Shown: in pieces, positions 1 to 8,475 of the stretch
How the letters are laid out: every line of letters starts with the position of its first letter
Position numbering within the stretch: the first letter of the stretch is position 1
From: JACPNA01 sp964429715
GTDB taxonomy: Archaea; Nanobdellota; Nanobdellia; Woesearchaeales; GW2011-AR9
DNA: 33,749 nt
Reading direction: 5' to 3'
Assembly (NCBI GenBank): GCA_964429715.1
Contig: CAYSCV010000003.1
Coordinates: 1 to 33,749 of the forward strand
Notes under the pieces: generated by a model
The model's input: only the letters and a program-made list of their open reading frames with translations
Database searches by the model: none
What the model was told of the DNA's origin: nothing
Program-made: the position numbers and the translations under genes

Positions 1-863
1 GAATCAATGACATTATGCCTGTCAACATATATTAATGTAGTATCATCAAAAGGAATAACTTTCTTATCAAGCCGTTTAACAACATCTTCATTTCGCTCAA
101 CATATAAAGAATATAACTGTTCTGATAATTCAGCCGCAGAACCAGTGACAGACAAACCAAGTGAAGTAAATATCGCTCCAAATTCCGCTTTAATTCTTGC
201 TTCACTTAATTCTTTAATTTTAAGACGCGGCAAATAAACCTCCCGATCAATCATATCAAATAAAGCAGTTATATTCTCAGCATTATCAAACAATGAAAAG
301 AAATACTTTTCCGGCACTCTTGACCATAACCCATCCGTTGCTAAAAAGAATCCATTAATCGAATCTAATTCTTCTTCGGAAAAAACTCGAACTGAAAGCC
401 TATCTTGTAAAGAATTATTCCCGATATAATACGCGCCAAGATAATTAGATGGTTCCCCATTCGCTAAATCATCTTCCGTTACTTTCATCAATCTTTGAGA
501 CGTATGCGCATATATCCTACTATCACCAGCATGAGCAATACACCCATAATTATCAGTAAGCAATAACAAATCTAACGTCGTTCTCGTCGCACTCATCTTA
601 TGAAGTTCACCATTAACCACCTCAACACTAGATCGAATAAGTGCTTCATAATTTTGTTCTCCCAAACTTATTTTTTCACGTATAGTATGCCCTAAATCAT
701 GAACTGCCGTATGGCTTGCTTTCGAACCACTATATCCGCTGCAGCCATCAGCCACAATTGCTAAACAAAATTCTTTTGCATTATACTCAAAAGTCGTTGC
801 AAAATGAGAATCTTCATTATGTAAATTTTTCGTACCCGGAATCTCTTTAGTATAAATTCTCAT
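1..863 (-). CDS. PP2C-family Ser/Thr protein phosphatase (3' end cut by window edge)
   Basis: Metal-dependent phosphatase that should remove phosphate from Ser/Thr residues in the cytoplasm. Reading from the ATG at 863, PP2C motifs appear in order: NED near residue 17, ADGCSGYSG (metal Asp-Gly about 39-40), ATRTTL near 91, AHAGDSR near 113, LLATDGLW near 176, and FDDTTL near 275. All the usual metal-binding acidic residues are present, so the enzyme is probably active. About 286 codons are visible and the frame runs off the window just after the last motif, so little of the catalytic domain is missing. Its ATG overlaps the stop of the upstream gene (TAATG), which implies coupled translation. 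It is the last visible gene of the operon that also encodes a kinase-fold protein, its likely functional counterpart. Confidence 0.88.
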   Translation of the reverse strand, partial: MRIYTKEIPGTKNLHNEDSHFATTFEYNAKEFCLAIVADGCSGYSGSKASHTAVHDLGHTIREKISLGEQNYEALIRSSVEVVNGELHKMSATRTTLDLLLLTDNYGCIAHAGDSRIYAHTSQRLMKVTEDDLANGEPSNYLGAYYIGNNSLQDRLSVRVFSEEELDSINGFFLATDGLWSRVPEKYFFSLFDNAENITALFDMIDREVYLPRLKIKELSEARIKAEFGAIFTSLGLSVTGSAAELSEQLYSLYVERNEDVVKRLDKKVIPFDDTTLIYVDRHNVID

Positions 864-2164
864 TATTTCACACTCCAAAAATCATAACTTGTTATTCTAT
901 GAGGCACATGAAATAATGTATCAACCCCATAACATTCTTTAAAAGATGTTAAATAATCATTTGGACTTCCTTTTTCTTGATTACGCACTATTCTCTTCTG
1001 CCCATCAAAATCAAGAAGCTTACTAAAAGGTATTTTCATGAATAAATTACCCATCGTAAAACAAACATGACCGCTAACTTGCTTTAAATTTAAAATGTAT
1101 CTTTCCCGTGCTACATCATTATTTTCTACAGAAATAAAAGGAATCGTTTTTTTAAAGTCTAAACTATTAGATTCTTTATTTATTTCGTATACTCGTATCT
1201 TTCCTCTCTCTAAACCAAATAAAGCATAATAACGAGGATTAGAAATACCAGTTGAATCTTTATAAATTAAAACGGAAGTTGCAGGGGAAGGGAGATACAT
1301 TCTAGAAGAATCACTAAGAGAAGAGTAATTTTCAAGTTTTTTTGAGTCATGGATAGTACTATGAGAATTACAAACAATTTTAAGAACATATCCCTCTTTA
1401 TTAGTAGAAAATAAAGTATAACCATCGACAGAACTAACATCTAAAATATTTGCCTCAGCAACTTCTGAATTTAAAATATCAGGTGTTTGAACCAAACCGT
1501 CTAAAGTAAAAGATAAGAGATTTTTTTTACTAACCATTTTTAAAGTATTTCTTTGTACAAATACTTCCCCTGTAGGGTTATAATTTGGAAGTACTACCTC
1601 AGCTTTATCCGTCCCAACGGTATGACGCAAAACTAACCCTAAAGGAACACCTTGAGAAATTTCTTGAAAAGAATTCTCCTCTCGTAAAGTATTTGATAAA
1701 AATAAGCTAAGATAAACAGTATTATGATAAACAGTATCAATAAAGCCAACTAAATTATCTTTATCATCAATTTTCTTTTTCAAATCATCCCCAATACCTG
1801 TAATAAAATTTAATAAACTAAACTTATTCATAGAAAAAGGAAATGAAACAGAAGCATTGTAAGAAAGTTGAGTAACATGACCGCGAGATATTAAGTAAAG
1901 CATATTCCCTACATTTTTCACAACACGAGGTGTGGATATTGAAGAACCGTCTGAGCGGAGTAATTCCACTAAATCTGGAGAAGACTTTGTAAATATATTT
2001 GTATTTTTTCCGATCTCTTCTGCGGGGATACATCCATCAATATTTTTCCCTGAATGTTCAAATAAGTAAAGTCCTTTAGTAATTTGTTTATGGTTATCAG
2101 AAGACCCATTAACAGTATCCTGCCCCCCTCTCTCTTCTACCCCTAACGCAATAAATTCTACCAT
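863..2164 (-). CDS. Hypothetical protein, possibly beta-propeller-like
   Basis: 433 residues from the chosen ATG; no family recognised with certainty. The sequence is dominated by short predicted beta-strands with recurring patterns of the type 'hydrophobic strand, turn, GxIxVYxI' (for example GKIRVYEI and GYVLKIV), which suggests a repeat beta fold such as a propeller. I see no signal peptide, membrane segment or catalytic motif. A GTG codon 12 nt further upstream (2176) is in frame. I prefer the ATG because a GGTGG ribosome-binding site lies about 8 nt before it and the ATG sits in ATGGTAG over the stop of the preceding gene. It lies between the helical gene and the PP2C gene and overlaps both, so it is probably made with them as a scaffold or sensor. 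Confidence 0.6.
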   Translation of the reverse strand: MVEFIALGVEERGGQDTVNGSSDNHKQITKGLYLFEHSGKNIDGCIPAEEIGKNTNIFTKSSPDLVELLRSDGSSISTPRVVKNVGNMLYLISRGHVTQLSYNASVSFPFSMNKFSLLNFITGIGDDLKKKIDDKDNLVGFIDTVYHNTVYLSLFLSNTLREENSFQEISQGVPLGLVLRHTVGTDKAEVVLPNYNPTGEVFVQRNTLKMVSKKNLLSFTLDGLVQTPDILNSEVAEANILDVSSVDGYTLFSTNKEGYVLKIVCNSHSTIHDSKKLENYSSLSDSSRMYLPSPATSVLIYKDSTGISNPRYYALFGLERGKIRVYEINKESNSLDFKKTIPFISVENNDVARERYILNLKQVSGHVCFTMGNLFMKIPFSKLLDFDGQKRIVRNQEKGSPNDYLTSFKECYGVDTLFHVPHRITSYDFWSVK

Positions 2165-3486
2165 AATTTCCACCACTGTTTAGCTGATTTTTGTTTTCGC
2201 GTAGATAAAACTGTAAGATCTTTCACTAACTCCACATATAATTTATTATTAGGATCACGTAAAGATAATTCTGTAAATGTTCGCAACGCATCAAACCCAA
2301 AATAAAGTTCTCTTTGAATAGGAGAATGTAAGTCTGGATTTTTTAATAAAATATAGTTTAATTTTAAAAGAAAATCACAAATTAATTTTTCAGACGTTGA
2401 TTCAGCTTCAGCAGAAATAACAGGACCAACATCTTCTTTTAAATGCAACCCCCTCTTAAAGAAAGAATATAACATAAAAGGCATCCTTCCTTGATCATAA
2501 AATAAAGTATTATTTAATTGAGAATTCTTATTATCAGCATTAAAATTATAAATCGTAAAATAATGTTTAAAGACTGAATTCCAATCAAGATTATCAACTG
2601 CTTTATCACCAAGATACAGATTAGATTCAATATGGTACTGGTCAATTGTGAATAAAGTAGAATAAATCTTCGATTTGAGAGCAATATTCTCTAAAGTATC
2701 CTCCGGTATTTTCCTCGCTCTTTCCAAATATAAAGTAGACAATACCATTTTCAAAATATCTTGATCCTGTTGAATAATTTTACTTGGTTTTTTATCAGGT
2801 ATTATCGGAAGACTAGCGTAAACTGAATACAAAGAAGAAAGAAATATATCTTTGTTCACATCATCTAACTTCGCAAAACCATCATCTTTGAGTAAAAGCC
2901 CAAATAAGACCATATTTTTTTTATAATCTGCTGAATCTTTCCAAGTAACAATTGCAAGCGTAGAAAAATCATCCTGAACCTGCTTATATTTTACCATTAC
3001 ATCGGGTATTGAAAAACATTCTTTTAATTTTGTCTTTCCACTGTAAGCATCAATACACTTTTTTGATTTTATAAAATCATTACTTGATTCTGCATGTAAA
3101 TAAGCACAGAGCAATTTTGCCACAGGATCATCAACAGAATCATAAAGAACAATTCGTTTTACAGCATCAGTAAGACATTCACCAATCATTAATCGTACTT
3201 TTGAGAGATATTTTTTAGCATATTCACCTACAAGTACATCATTACACAATAATTCTAATTTTGCTGCGCCAAGTTTTAGCACATTTATTTTATCTTCCAT
3301 ACCCTCTACTTTTAAACCAAACTGACAAGTCAAATCTGCTTCAGTATAAAGAACTTCAACATCTAAAGGAAACTCATGTAGATAACCATTACAAGAAGCA
3401 ATAGCTTCAAGAGGATTATCGGAATACCTATGTAAATCATCAACAAGTATATTTTTCCGATCTAATTGGGATTCTAAATTTGTCAT
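2158..3486 (-). CDS. Hypothetical alpha-helical (TPR-like?) protein
   Basis: 442 residues and almost entirely helix-forming sequence, with regular amphipathic stretches (for example NPLEAIASCNGYLHEFP near the N-terminus, LKMVLSTLYLERARK near the middle and LICDFLLKLNYILLK near the C-terminus). This fits a helical-repeat solenoid such as TPR, but I cannot align clear 34-residue repeats, so the class is inference. No signal peptide or membrane segment. It begins 5 nt after the stop of the kinase-fold gene without an evident ribosome-binding site, which suggests translational coupling. The C-terminus is unusually rich in Trp and Lys (QWWKLW). In context it may be an adaptor that links the kinase-fold and propeller proteins. 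Confidence 0.6.
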   Translation of the reverse strand: MTNLESQLDRKNILVDDLHRYSDNPLEAIASCNGYLHEFPLDVEVLYTEADLTCQFGLKVEGMEDKINVLKLGAAKLELLCNDVLVGEYAKKYLSKVRLMIGECLTDAVKRIVLYDSVDDPVAKLLCAYLHAESSNDFIKSKKCIDAYSGKTKLKECFSIPDVMVKYKQVQDDFSTLAIVTWKDSADYKKNMVLFGLLLKDDGFAKLDDVNKDIFLSSLYSVYASLPIIPDKKPSKIIQQDQDILKMVLSTLYLERARKIPEDTLENIALKSKIYSTLFTIDQYHIESNLYLGDKAVDNLDWNSVFKHYFTIYNFNADNKNSQLNNTLFYDQGRMPFMLYSFFKRGLHLKEDVGPVISAEAESTSEKLICDFLLKLNYILLKNPDLHSPIQRELYFGFDALRTFTELSLRDPNNKLYVELVKDLTVLSTRKQKSAKQWWKLW

Positions 3487-3491
3487 AAATC

Positions 3492-5027
3492 TTATTTAGT
3501 TGTTATTTTAATCCTATTTTTTAGTTTCTTTACTATATTTGGTTTACATTCATCACTTACATTACTCAAACATTCAGTATTAATATATTCCAACATCTCT
3601 TTATAGGGAGCTTGTTTCAAAATATTAATCTGATTGGTTAAACTAGATAATGTAGATTCGTTACCCGTAATAGAACGGTTTAAAGATTTAATCTGAGAAT
3701 CAAAAGATTCATACTCTCTAGAAACAGCTACTATTTGATCCAAAAGAGAGGTATCATATGGCCCTTTAAGTTTTTCTGCTAAATCCACTCTTTGAGTATC
3801 AGTAGAGTGAAGAGATTCAGTTAAAGAACTTAAAGAGGATTTTTGTTCTTGTAACGCTTTTTCAAATTTAGATTTAGATTCCACTAAAGGTTTAAGAACA
3901 TCATTATTTTCATCAAGATTTGTGATAGTATTATCAACCACTTGTTCTAAAATAGAACTAAACGAATGTTGTAATAATGTTTTCTCATCAGCAGGATGAT
4001 AACTTCCTCCACACTTATGTGAAGAGATATAAGAATTATCATCATTAGTATGAAATTGTTTCAACGAAGTAAGATCAATTATTTTTCCAGCATCCCATAC
4101 AAAATTAAATCTATCGATCGGACGTGCAACAATAGAAAATTCTTCGCGAGTGGATGAATTAACCATAGGCATCAACTTAAAATAATGGTCATGTTCAGAA
4201 TTAATTACATTTTCTAACTTAACTTTAAGATCAGAAAGCCTAGGATAGAAATAGTTCCCAGCCCTATCTCTCCCTAATTTGTCTATACCAAAGAATTCTT
4301 TAGCAAAATCGGTAATCGGAGAAGATCTATTTTCACGATCAATCAATAAAGAACAAAGAGCTATTGCCGCATAAATATCTCGTTGAAAATTATCTTTAGC
4401 AACAGTATCAAAAAGATATGAATCTCTCATAAAATAATCCTTTGAAAGAGAAGGAGTACACAAAGAAGTACCTAAAAGTTTAGATTCAGTTCTATCACAT
4501 AAACTTACTTGTCCTAAGATTAACAAGTTATTTTTTTGAGCATTATCAGGTAAAGATTTTAAATGACTAACAATACTTCCGGATAAAATATTATGTGTTA
4601 ATAAATCACCATGGAATTTATTTTTATTATGTGCATTCTCTAAAGAATTTATAACTGCATACATAATTTTATAAGATACTGCTTCGCGCACGGATTCAGG
4701 TAATTCCTTAATATAATCATATAACTTATTTACATCTGAACCGCCATAATCCATAGTATAAGCAGGAAATCCTTCAACATAACCAACATCCCTCACTTTA
4801 ACAAAACCATCTAAAACAGTAGTTTTCATCTCAACTGCATTGGCATGAAATAAGTTTTGTTGTTCTTTCTCCTCCAGACTACACACTTTGAGAGCAATAT
4901 AATTCCCACTCTCTTTTTCTTTAACAAGAGAAACAACCCCTGTACTCCCTTGACCTAAGTTACTCTGCCAGATATAATTTTTTATATTACTTTCTCCTAT
5001 TTGTAAAGTGATTTCTTTTGTTGTCAT
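3492..5027 (-). CDS. Protein-kinase-fold protein, probable pseudokinase, with C-terminal coiled coil
   Basis: 511 residues. The kinase fold is recognised from the glycine-rich loop GQGSTG (about 25-30), the ATP lysine in ALKVC (Lys47), a candidate helix-C Glu66, the catalytic loop HGDLLTHN (Asp141, Asn146) and the helix-F pattern RDIYAAIALCSLLI (from about 216). At the DFG position the protein reads LGQ (about 171-173), so the Mg-binding Asp appears lost and activity is doubtful. Activation-segment signatures (GTSLCTPS) are weak. Residues about 355-472 are rich in Ser/Leu/Lys/Glu with heptad-like spacing, probably a coiled coil. A strong AGGAGG (5036-5041) stands before the ATG, and the upstream gene ends 1 nt away. 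Together with PP2C it suggests phospho-signalling; as a pseudokinase it might instead act as an ATP- or partner-binding regulator. Confidence 0.8.
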   Translation of the reverse strand: MTTKEITLQIGESNIKNYIWQSNLGQGSTGVVSLVKEKESGNYIALKVCSLEEKEQQNLFHANAVEMKTTVLDGFVKVRDVGYVEGFPAYTMDYGGSDVNKLYDYIKELPESVREAVSYKIMYAVINSLENAHNKNKFHGDLLTHNILSGSIVSHLKSLPDNAQKNNLLILGQVSLCDRTESKLLGTSLCTPSLSKDYFMRDSYLFDTVAKDNFQRDIYAAIALCSLLIDRENRSSPITDFAKEFFGIDKLGRDRAGNYFYPRLSDLKVKLENVINSEHDHYFKLMPMVNSSTREEFSIVARPIDRFNFVWDAGKIIDLTSLKQFHTNDDNSYISSHKCGGSYHPADEKTLLQHSFSSILEQVVDNTITNLDENNDVLKPLVESKSKFEKALQEQKSSLSSLTESLHSTDTQRVDLAEKLKGPYDTSLLDQIVAVSREYESFDSQIKSLNRSITGNESTLSSLTNQINILKQAPYKEMLEYINTECLSNVSDECKPNIVKKLKNRIKITTK

Positions 5028-5028
5028 T

Positions 5029-6114
5029 TTATATGCCTCCTAATGTTTCAATATAACTTAATTTGTTTTCGCAACGAAAAATTTTGGTTTCATGTCCATC
5101 ATAACCCCGATACACAAAATGTGAATCAATAGTATACAATTGTTTCCTCGCTGTAAAATCAATATGCTTACCCCTCCATCCAAGAGGTGAAATAATATCA
5201 TAATCTGCACCATTCTTCTGATATACAAACCCTTGGTCGTGAGCCATCAACAACAAAGTATCTTCTCTTTGTGTAGTAATAAATCTAATTTTCTTAATAC
5301 AAAAATCACTTCCAAGCGACCGACCATATATTACACCATCAACATACAAGTTACCATTTATTGTCCCAGACCATAACTTCCCCTCAGAATTTACCGCTAA
5401 AGCAGTAATTTGATCAGCAAATTCATATTTATGACTCAACTTCAGCGTATTTCCATCAAAAACCGAGATTGTATTTCCCTCACTTACATAAATATACTCT
5501 TGAGATGCAACTGTCCGCAAAGGAAGATTTAAAGAAGAATCAGCAGAATAGAACATATGATTATCCGTTAGAGAAAGTAAATTGGTGTCAATTAACTCAT
5601 CTAATGAAACTACTGCTGCCCCTTTTCCGCTGCATCCTGCAACAATCTTGCTAGACAAATTATTCTTTCCATTGTAAAAAACATTTAAAGAATTAATTCT
5701 CATTTTATGATTAAAATCATCACGAGACAAAAAACGAACCAACTTAGACTCTTCGGGATTATTTACATTTCGCACAATGAAATGACGTTCAAAAGAAGCT
5801 AATGCATACATCACTTGGTCAAATTCACTCAATCTAAGCCCCGTACATTTTTCTTCACTGAATTGATATAATACTCTACTTTCCCAATCCCCGCTATCAT
5901 TATCTTTTAGCAACAAAATCTCCTTTTCAGAAGCCACTAAAATAGGAACTTGAACTTCTCTTCCCAATGAACTTGAACTAGAACTCTTTGAAACAGTAAC
6001 AGAAGCAACTGACCTCAAAGGAGCATCTTTTGTCAAAACCAATTCCTCATTCAACTGCTTCATAGCTGTATCTACGCGCTTGACCTCCATTTCAATAAAC
6101 TCTTTATAACCCAT
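5029..6114 (-). CDS. Beta-propeller-like hypothetical protein
   Basis: 361 residues. After an N-terminal helix (about 1-40) and a Ser-rich linker (run of six Ser near residue 43), the rest is a series of strand-turn repeats typical of propellers, such as TIAVFDG-like units (NTISVFDGNTLK), GKLWSGTINGNLYVDG and LYTIDSHFVYRGYDG. Blade number cannot be fixed by eye. No secretion signal, so it is probably cytoplasmic and may display protein-binding surfaces. It overlaps the upstream dehydrogenase-like gene by 11 nt and precedes the kinase-fold gene by 1 nt, which ties it firmly to this operon. It is the second propeller-like protein of the cluster; sequence similarity to the one at 863-2164 is not obvious. 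Confidence 0.65.
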   Translation of the reverse strand: MGYKEFIEMEVKRVDTAMKQLNEELVLTKDAPLRSVASVTVSKSSSSSSLGREVQVPILVASEKEILLLKDNDSGDWESRVLYQFSEEKCTGLRLSEFDQVMYALASFERHFIVRNVNNPEESKLVRFLSRDDFNHKMRINSLNVFYNGKNNLSSKIVAGCSGKGAAVVSLDELIDTNLLSLTDNHMFYSADSSLNLPLRTVASQEYIYVSEGNTISVFDGNTLKLSHKYEFADQITALAVNSEGKLWSGTINGNLYVDGVIYGRSLGSDFCIKKIRFITTQREDTLLLMAHDQGFVYQKNGADYDIISPLGWRGKHIDFTARKQLYTIDSHFVYRGYDGHETKIFRCENKLSYIETLGGI

Positions 6115-7381
6115 ACTCTTCCCTCATAACTTTTCCATTTCGAAAACGATGATCCCCAACTAAAAATAACCCGCTGCCATCATCATACTTCTCTTGAAAA
6201 ATCCCATTACACAACGCCCGCCCATCTTTTCCTGTCCGCTCATCTTTTCTCGCAGGAAAAACCGACAACGCTTTCCCTCGGCTCTGCAATGCGGGAACAA
6301 TTGTGCCAAATAAACTCTCATCAACCTGTAATGACGTCAATTCTCGATCTGTATGCGTAAAAAAATAATTTCCAACTTGTTCTTTCATAAATTGATGAAC
6401 CAGATGATAATCAACATGTTCAAATACTTTTCCAAACACTTCCCTATCTTTTTCATATAATGGATAAAGTACAGGTACCATTACCTCTTTATCATGAAAC
6501 CCTCGTAACGTAACTGAAAGATGATGTTCTTTAAAGCCAGCTTTCTCTTTTTCAGCAGCATATTTTGCATTCAAACAATCTTCCAAACGTATGACATCAT
6601 ACCCTGTACATCCGACCATATACTCTCTCATTTCTGGACAACTAGAACTCACAACCAAAGATGCTAAACAAGGCTCATTGACAATAGTAAGATATGTAGG
6701 CAACACTTTATTTCCTTTCATCAAAGCATCAGCAAACTGCTTACCTCGCTCAACTAACATCGGCGCAGAAAATGGGAATAACATAAATGATCTCTCTCCA
6801 AGAGGAAATTTCTGATGAACAGTATTAACTGCCTGTAAAACATCACGAGATAACTCCCATTTCGTTTTAAAATCTGATTCTGATAATACTATTCTTCCTT
6901 TTTCACCATTTCGCTCACGCTCTCGCATCTCTTTTTGGTAAAATCTAAAATCAAGTCGAGCAGATATAGAGATTGTAGATACATCTTCTCTTTTAAACAA
7001 ACCTAACGCATACGCACATAAACTACCCTCTCGTGCCCCCTTCGCTCGGTTTGACAACTGCCCAGAAATATACCCTTCAGAAATATCCACAATAACATCA
7101 CATCCTGAAAAAAAATCAGTAATATTTTTTGGACTACCTTTTACATCAATAGTAACATTAAAAGATGAATCCTCAAGCAAATGTTCAATTGTCTTAACTA
7201 TAGAACCATAAGAAGAAGATGTTTTAAAATCCTCACCTGTGTCATAACCATAATTATAAAATAATATCTTATCAATTTCATCAAACAAAACATCCCTACG
7301 TAAACTATTAGAACCAACATACTCTAAAAAATGTGAGAGAACTCTCCCTTTGCCGATAAATCCTAAGGTTTTTTTAGTCAT
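6104..7381 (-). CDS. Rossmann-fold protein, divergent lactate/malate-dehydrogenase-like
   Basis: 425 residues, first gene of the minus-strand operon. The N-terminus LGFIGKGRVLSHFLEYVG (from residue 6) resembles the nucleotide-binding strand-turn-helix of the LDH/MDH family. CDVIVDISEGYISGQLSNRAKG (about 115) resembles the segment where MDH/LDH have the 'D-V-V-I-x-x-A-G' strand followed by the substrate loop with Arg. The protein is about 100 residues longer than normal MDH and I cannot locate the catalytic Asp-His pair with confidence, so it may have another substrate or no enzyme role. The first ATG is used, with only a weak GGGAA before it. The TATA-like element at 7417-7425 is well placed for the whole operon. 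A link between a metabolic-enzyme fold and kinase/PP2C proteins is unusual. Confidence 0.55.
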   Translation of the reverse strand: MTKKTLGFIGKGRVLSHFLEYVGSNSLRRDVLFDEIDKILFYNYGYDTGEDFKTSSSYGSIVKTIEHLLEDSSFNVTIDVKGSPKNITDFFSGCDVIVDISEGYISGQLSNRAKGAREGSLCAYALGLFKREDVSTISISARLDFRFYQKEMRERERNGEKGRIVLSESDFKTKWELSRDVLQAVNTVHQKFPLGERSFMLFPFSAPMLVERGKQFADALMKGNKVLPTYLTIVNEPCLASLVVSSSCPEMREYMVGCTGYDVIRLEDCLNAKYAAEKEKAGFKEHHLSVTLRGFHDKEVMVPVLYPLYEKDREVFGKVFEHVDYHLVHQFMKEQVGNYFFTHTDRELTSLQVDESLFGTIVPALQSRGKALSVFPARKDERTGKDGRALCNGIFQEKYDDGSGLFLVGDHRFRNGKVMREEYGL

Positions 7382-7416
7382 AAAGTTCCCTTAATTTAAT
7401 GTATGTTTTATGGAAG

Positions 7417-7425
7417 TATTTAAAA
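7417..7425 (-). promoter_or_regulatory. TATA-like box of the kinase/PP2C operon
   Basis: On the minus strand the element reads TTTTAAATA, about 36-44 nt before the ATG at 7381, giving an expected leader of about 10 nt. The rest of the 311-bp gap 7382-7692 shows two divergent promoters and otherwise only AT-rich sequence; I see no RNA gene in it. Confidence 0.5.
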
Positions 7426-7650
7426 CTTGTCATCATTCAATCGTAATACTTCTTATTAACCACTGTTTAGATACAATCATGGCCACAATGCTCAACACTC
7501 ACAATAATAGTAAAAAAAAAGAATAAACCATTCAAAAAATGATGTAGTAACAACCTATACAACAAGAATAAATAAAACATAAAATTATAATGATACACAA
7601 CAAAATAAGAAAATAAAGAGAGATAAATCTAATAACAAACAAAACCACAA

Positions 7651-7670
7651 CATTTATATAAAAATAAATG
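7651..7670 (+). promoter_or_regulatory. TATA box with overlapping inverted repeat (possible TrmB autoregulatory site)
   Basis: TTTATATA (7653-7660) lies 33-40 nt before the start of the regulator gene. It is embedded in a perfect inverted repeat, CATTTAT - 6 nt - ATAAATG (arms 7651-7657 and 7664-7670). TrmB-type regulators bind palindromic sites near TATA boxes, so binding by its own product is a reasonable inference. The site is AT-rich, so chance is possible. Confidence 0.45.
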
Positions 7671-7692
7671 TAACAATAAGTAATACACACAA

Positions 7693-8445
7693 ATGAAAGA
7701 AGAAATATTGATGGAACTCGGACTCTCTCAAAACGAAACCAAGATATACATCTCTCTTCTCGAAACTGGCTCCTCATCTGCAACAAAAATCGCTGAAAAA
7801 AGCGGTGTACATCGCGTCAACGTATATGATTCCATCAGTAAACTCAAAAAAAAAGGCTTAGTCTCAGAACTAACTACCGAAGGAAAACGGAATTACCAAG
7901 CCTCTCCCCCAGAAGCATTAAAAAATATCCTCAAAGAAAAAGAAATCCGTTTAAACAAGATTATACCAGAATTAGAAATAAGTAACAAACTGAACAAATC
8001 GCAACAGAATGTAGAAATTTACGAAGGATATGATTACATTCGTAATATGTTTCTTCATTTTCTCGAATTAAAACAGGACATCTTCGCCATTGACGCCCCA
8101 AAATTTGCCATTGAAAGAGTAGGTAAATTCTTTCAAGAAGTCATCCATAAACGCCGCGCCGAACAAAAACAAATGATGTATCATTTATACAATCGCGACG
8201 CCATAGACCGCATTAAATATCTTAACACCTTACCCTATACAGAAGCCCGCTACCTTGACCAGGATAATAATAATACCACAACAACATTTATCTGCGGTGA
8301 TGAAATCGCCATAAGTATCATGCACGAACACCAAGACCAAAAACCATATACTATTATGATAAAAAATAAAAGTGTCGCTGACGCCTATCGTGCTCACTTC
8401 TGGATAATTTGGGAAAAAACCATCCTCCCTTCAAACAAAGCATAA
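7693..8445 (+). CDS. TrmB-family transcriptional regulator
   Basis: 250 residues. Residues 1-70 form a winged-helix domain typical of TrmB: LGLSQNETKIYISLLETG, then SATKIAEKSGVHRVNVYDSISKLKKKGLV as the recognition region, then a wing ending at YQASPPEALKNIL. A helical linker (about 75-105) is followed by a C-terminal domain beginning NVEIYEGYDYIRNM, as in the effector-binding part of TrmB/TrmBL proteins, which often sense sugars; the ligand here is unknown. It is divergent from the kinase/PP2C operon and convergent with the aEF-2 gene, so the shared upstream gap might let it control that operon as well as itself. Length is usual for the family. Confidence 0.85.
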   Translation: MKEEILMELGLSQNETKIYISLLETGSSSATKIAEKSGVHRVNVYDSISKLKKKGLVSELTTEGKRNYQASPPEALKNILKEKEIRLNKIIPELEISNKLNKSQQNVEIYEGYDYIRNMFLHFLELKQDIFAIDAPKFAIERVGKFFQEVIHKRRAEQKQMMYHLYNRDAIDRIKYLNTLPYTEARYLDQDNNNTTTTFICGDEIAISIMHEHQDQKPYTIMIKNKSVADAYRAHFWIIWEKTILPSNKA

Positions 8446-8475
8446 AAGAAAGTAAAAACAAAAAAAAGAAAGCGA
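8446..8475 (-). terminator. Oligo-T terminator tract of aEF-2
   Basis: Just after the aEF-2 stop the minus strand reads a T-rich run with eight consecutive T (CTTTCTTTTTTTTG) followed by more T. Archaeal RNA polymerase terminates at such tracts. The region is the short convergent gap with the TrmB gene. Confidence 0.5.

Noticed and set aside
7..237. Plus-strand frame at the window start
   Set aside because: It is opposite the PP2C gene, whose motifs are clear, and has no promoter.
2165..2176. GTG start for the propeller-like gene
   Set aside because: The ATG 12 nt downstream has a GGTGG ribosome-binding site at proper distance and overlaps the previous stop by a short ATGGTAG.
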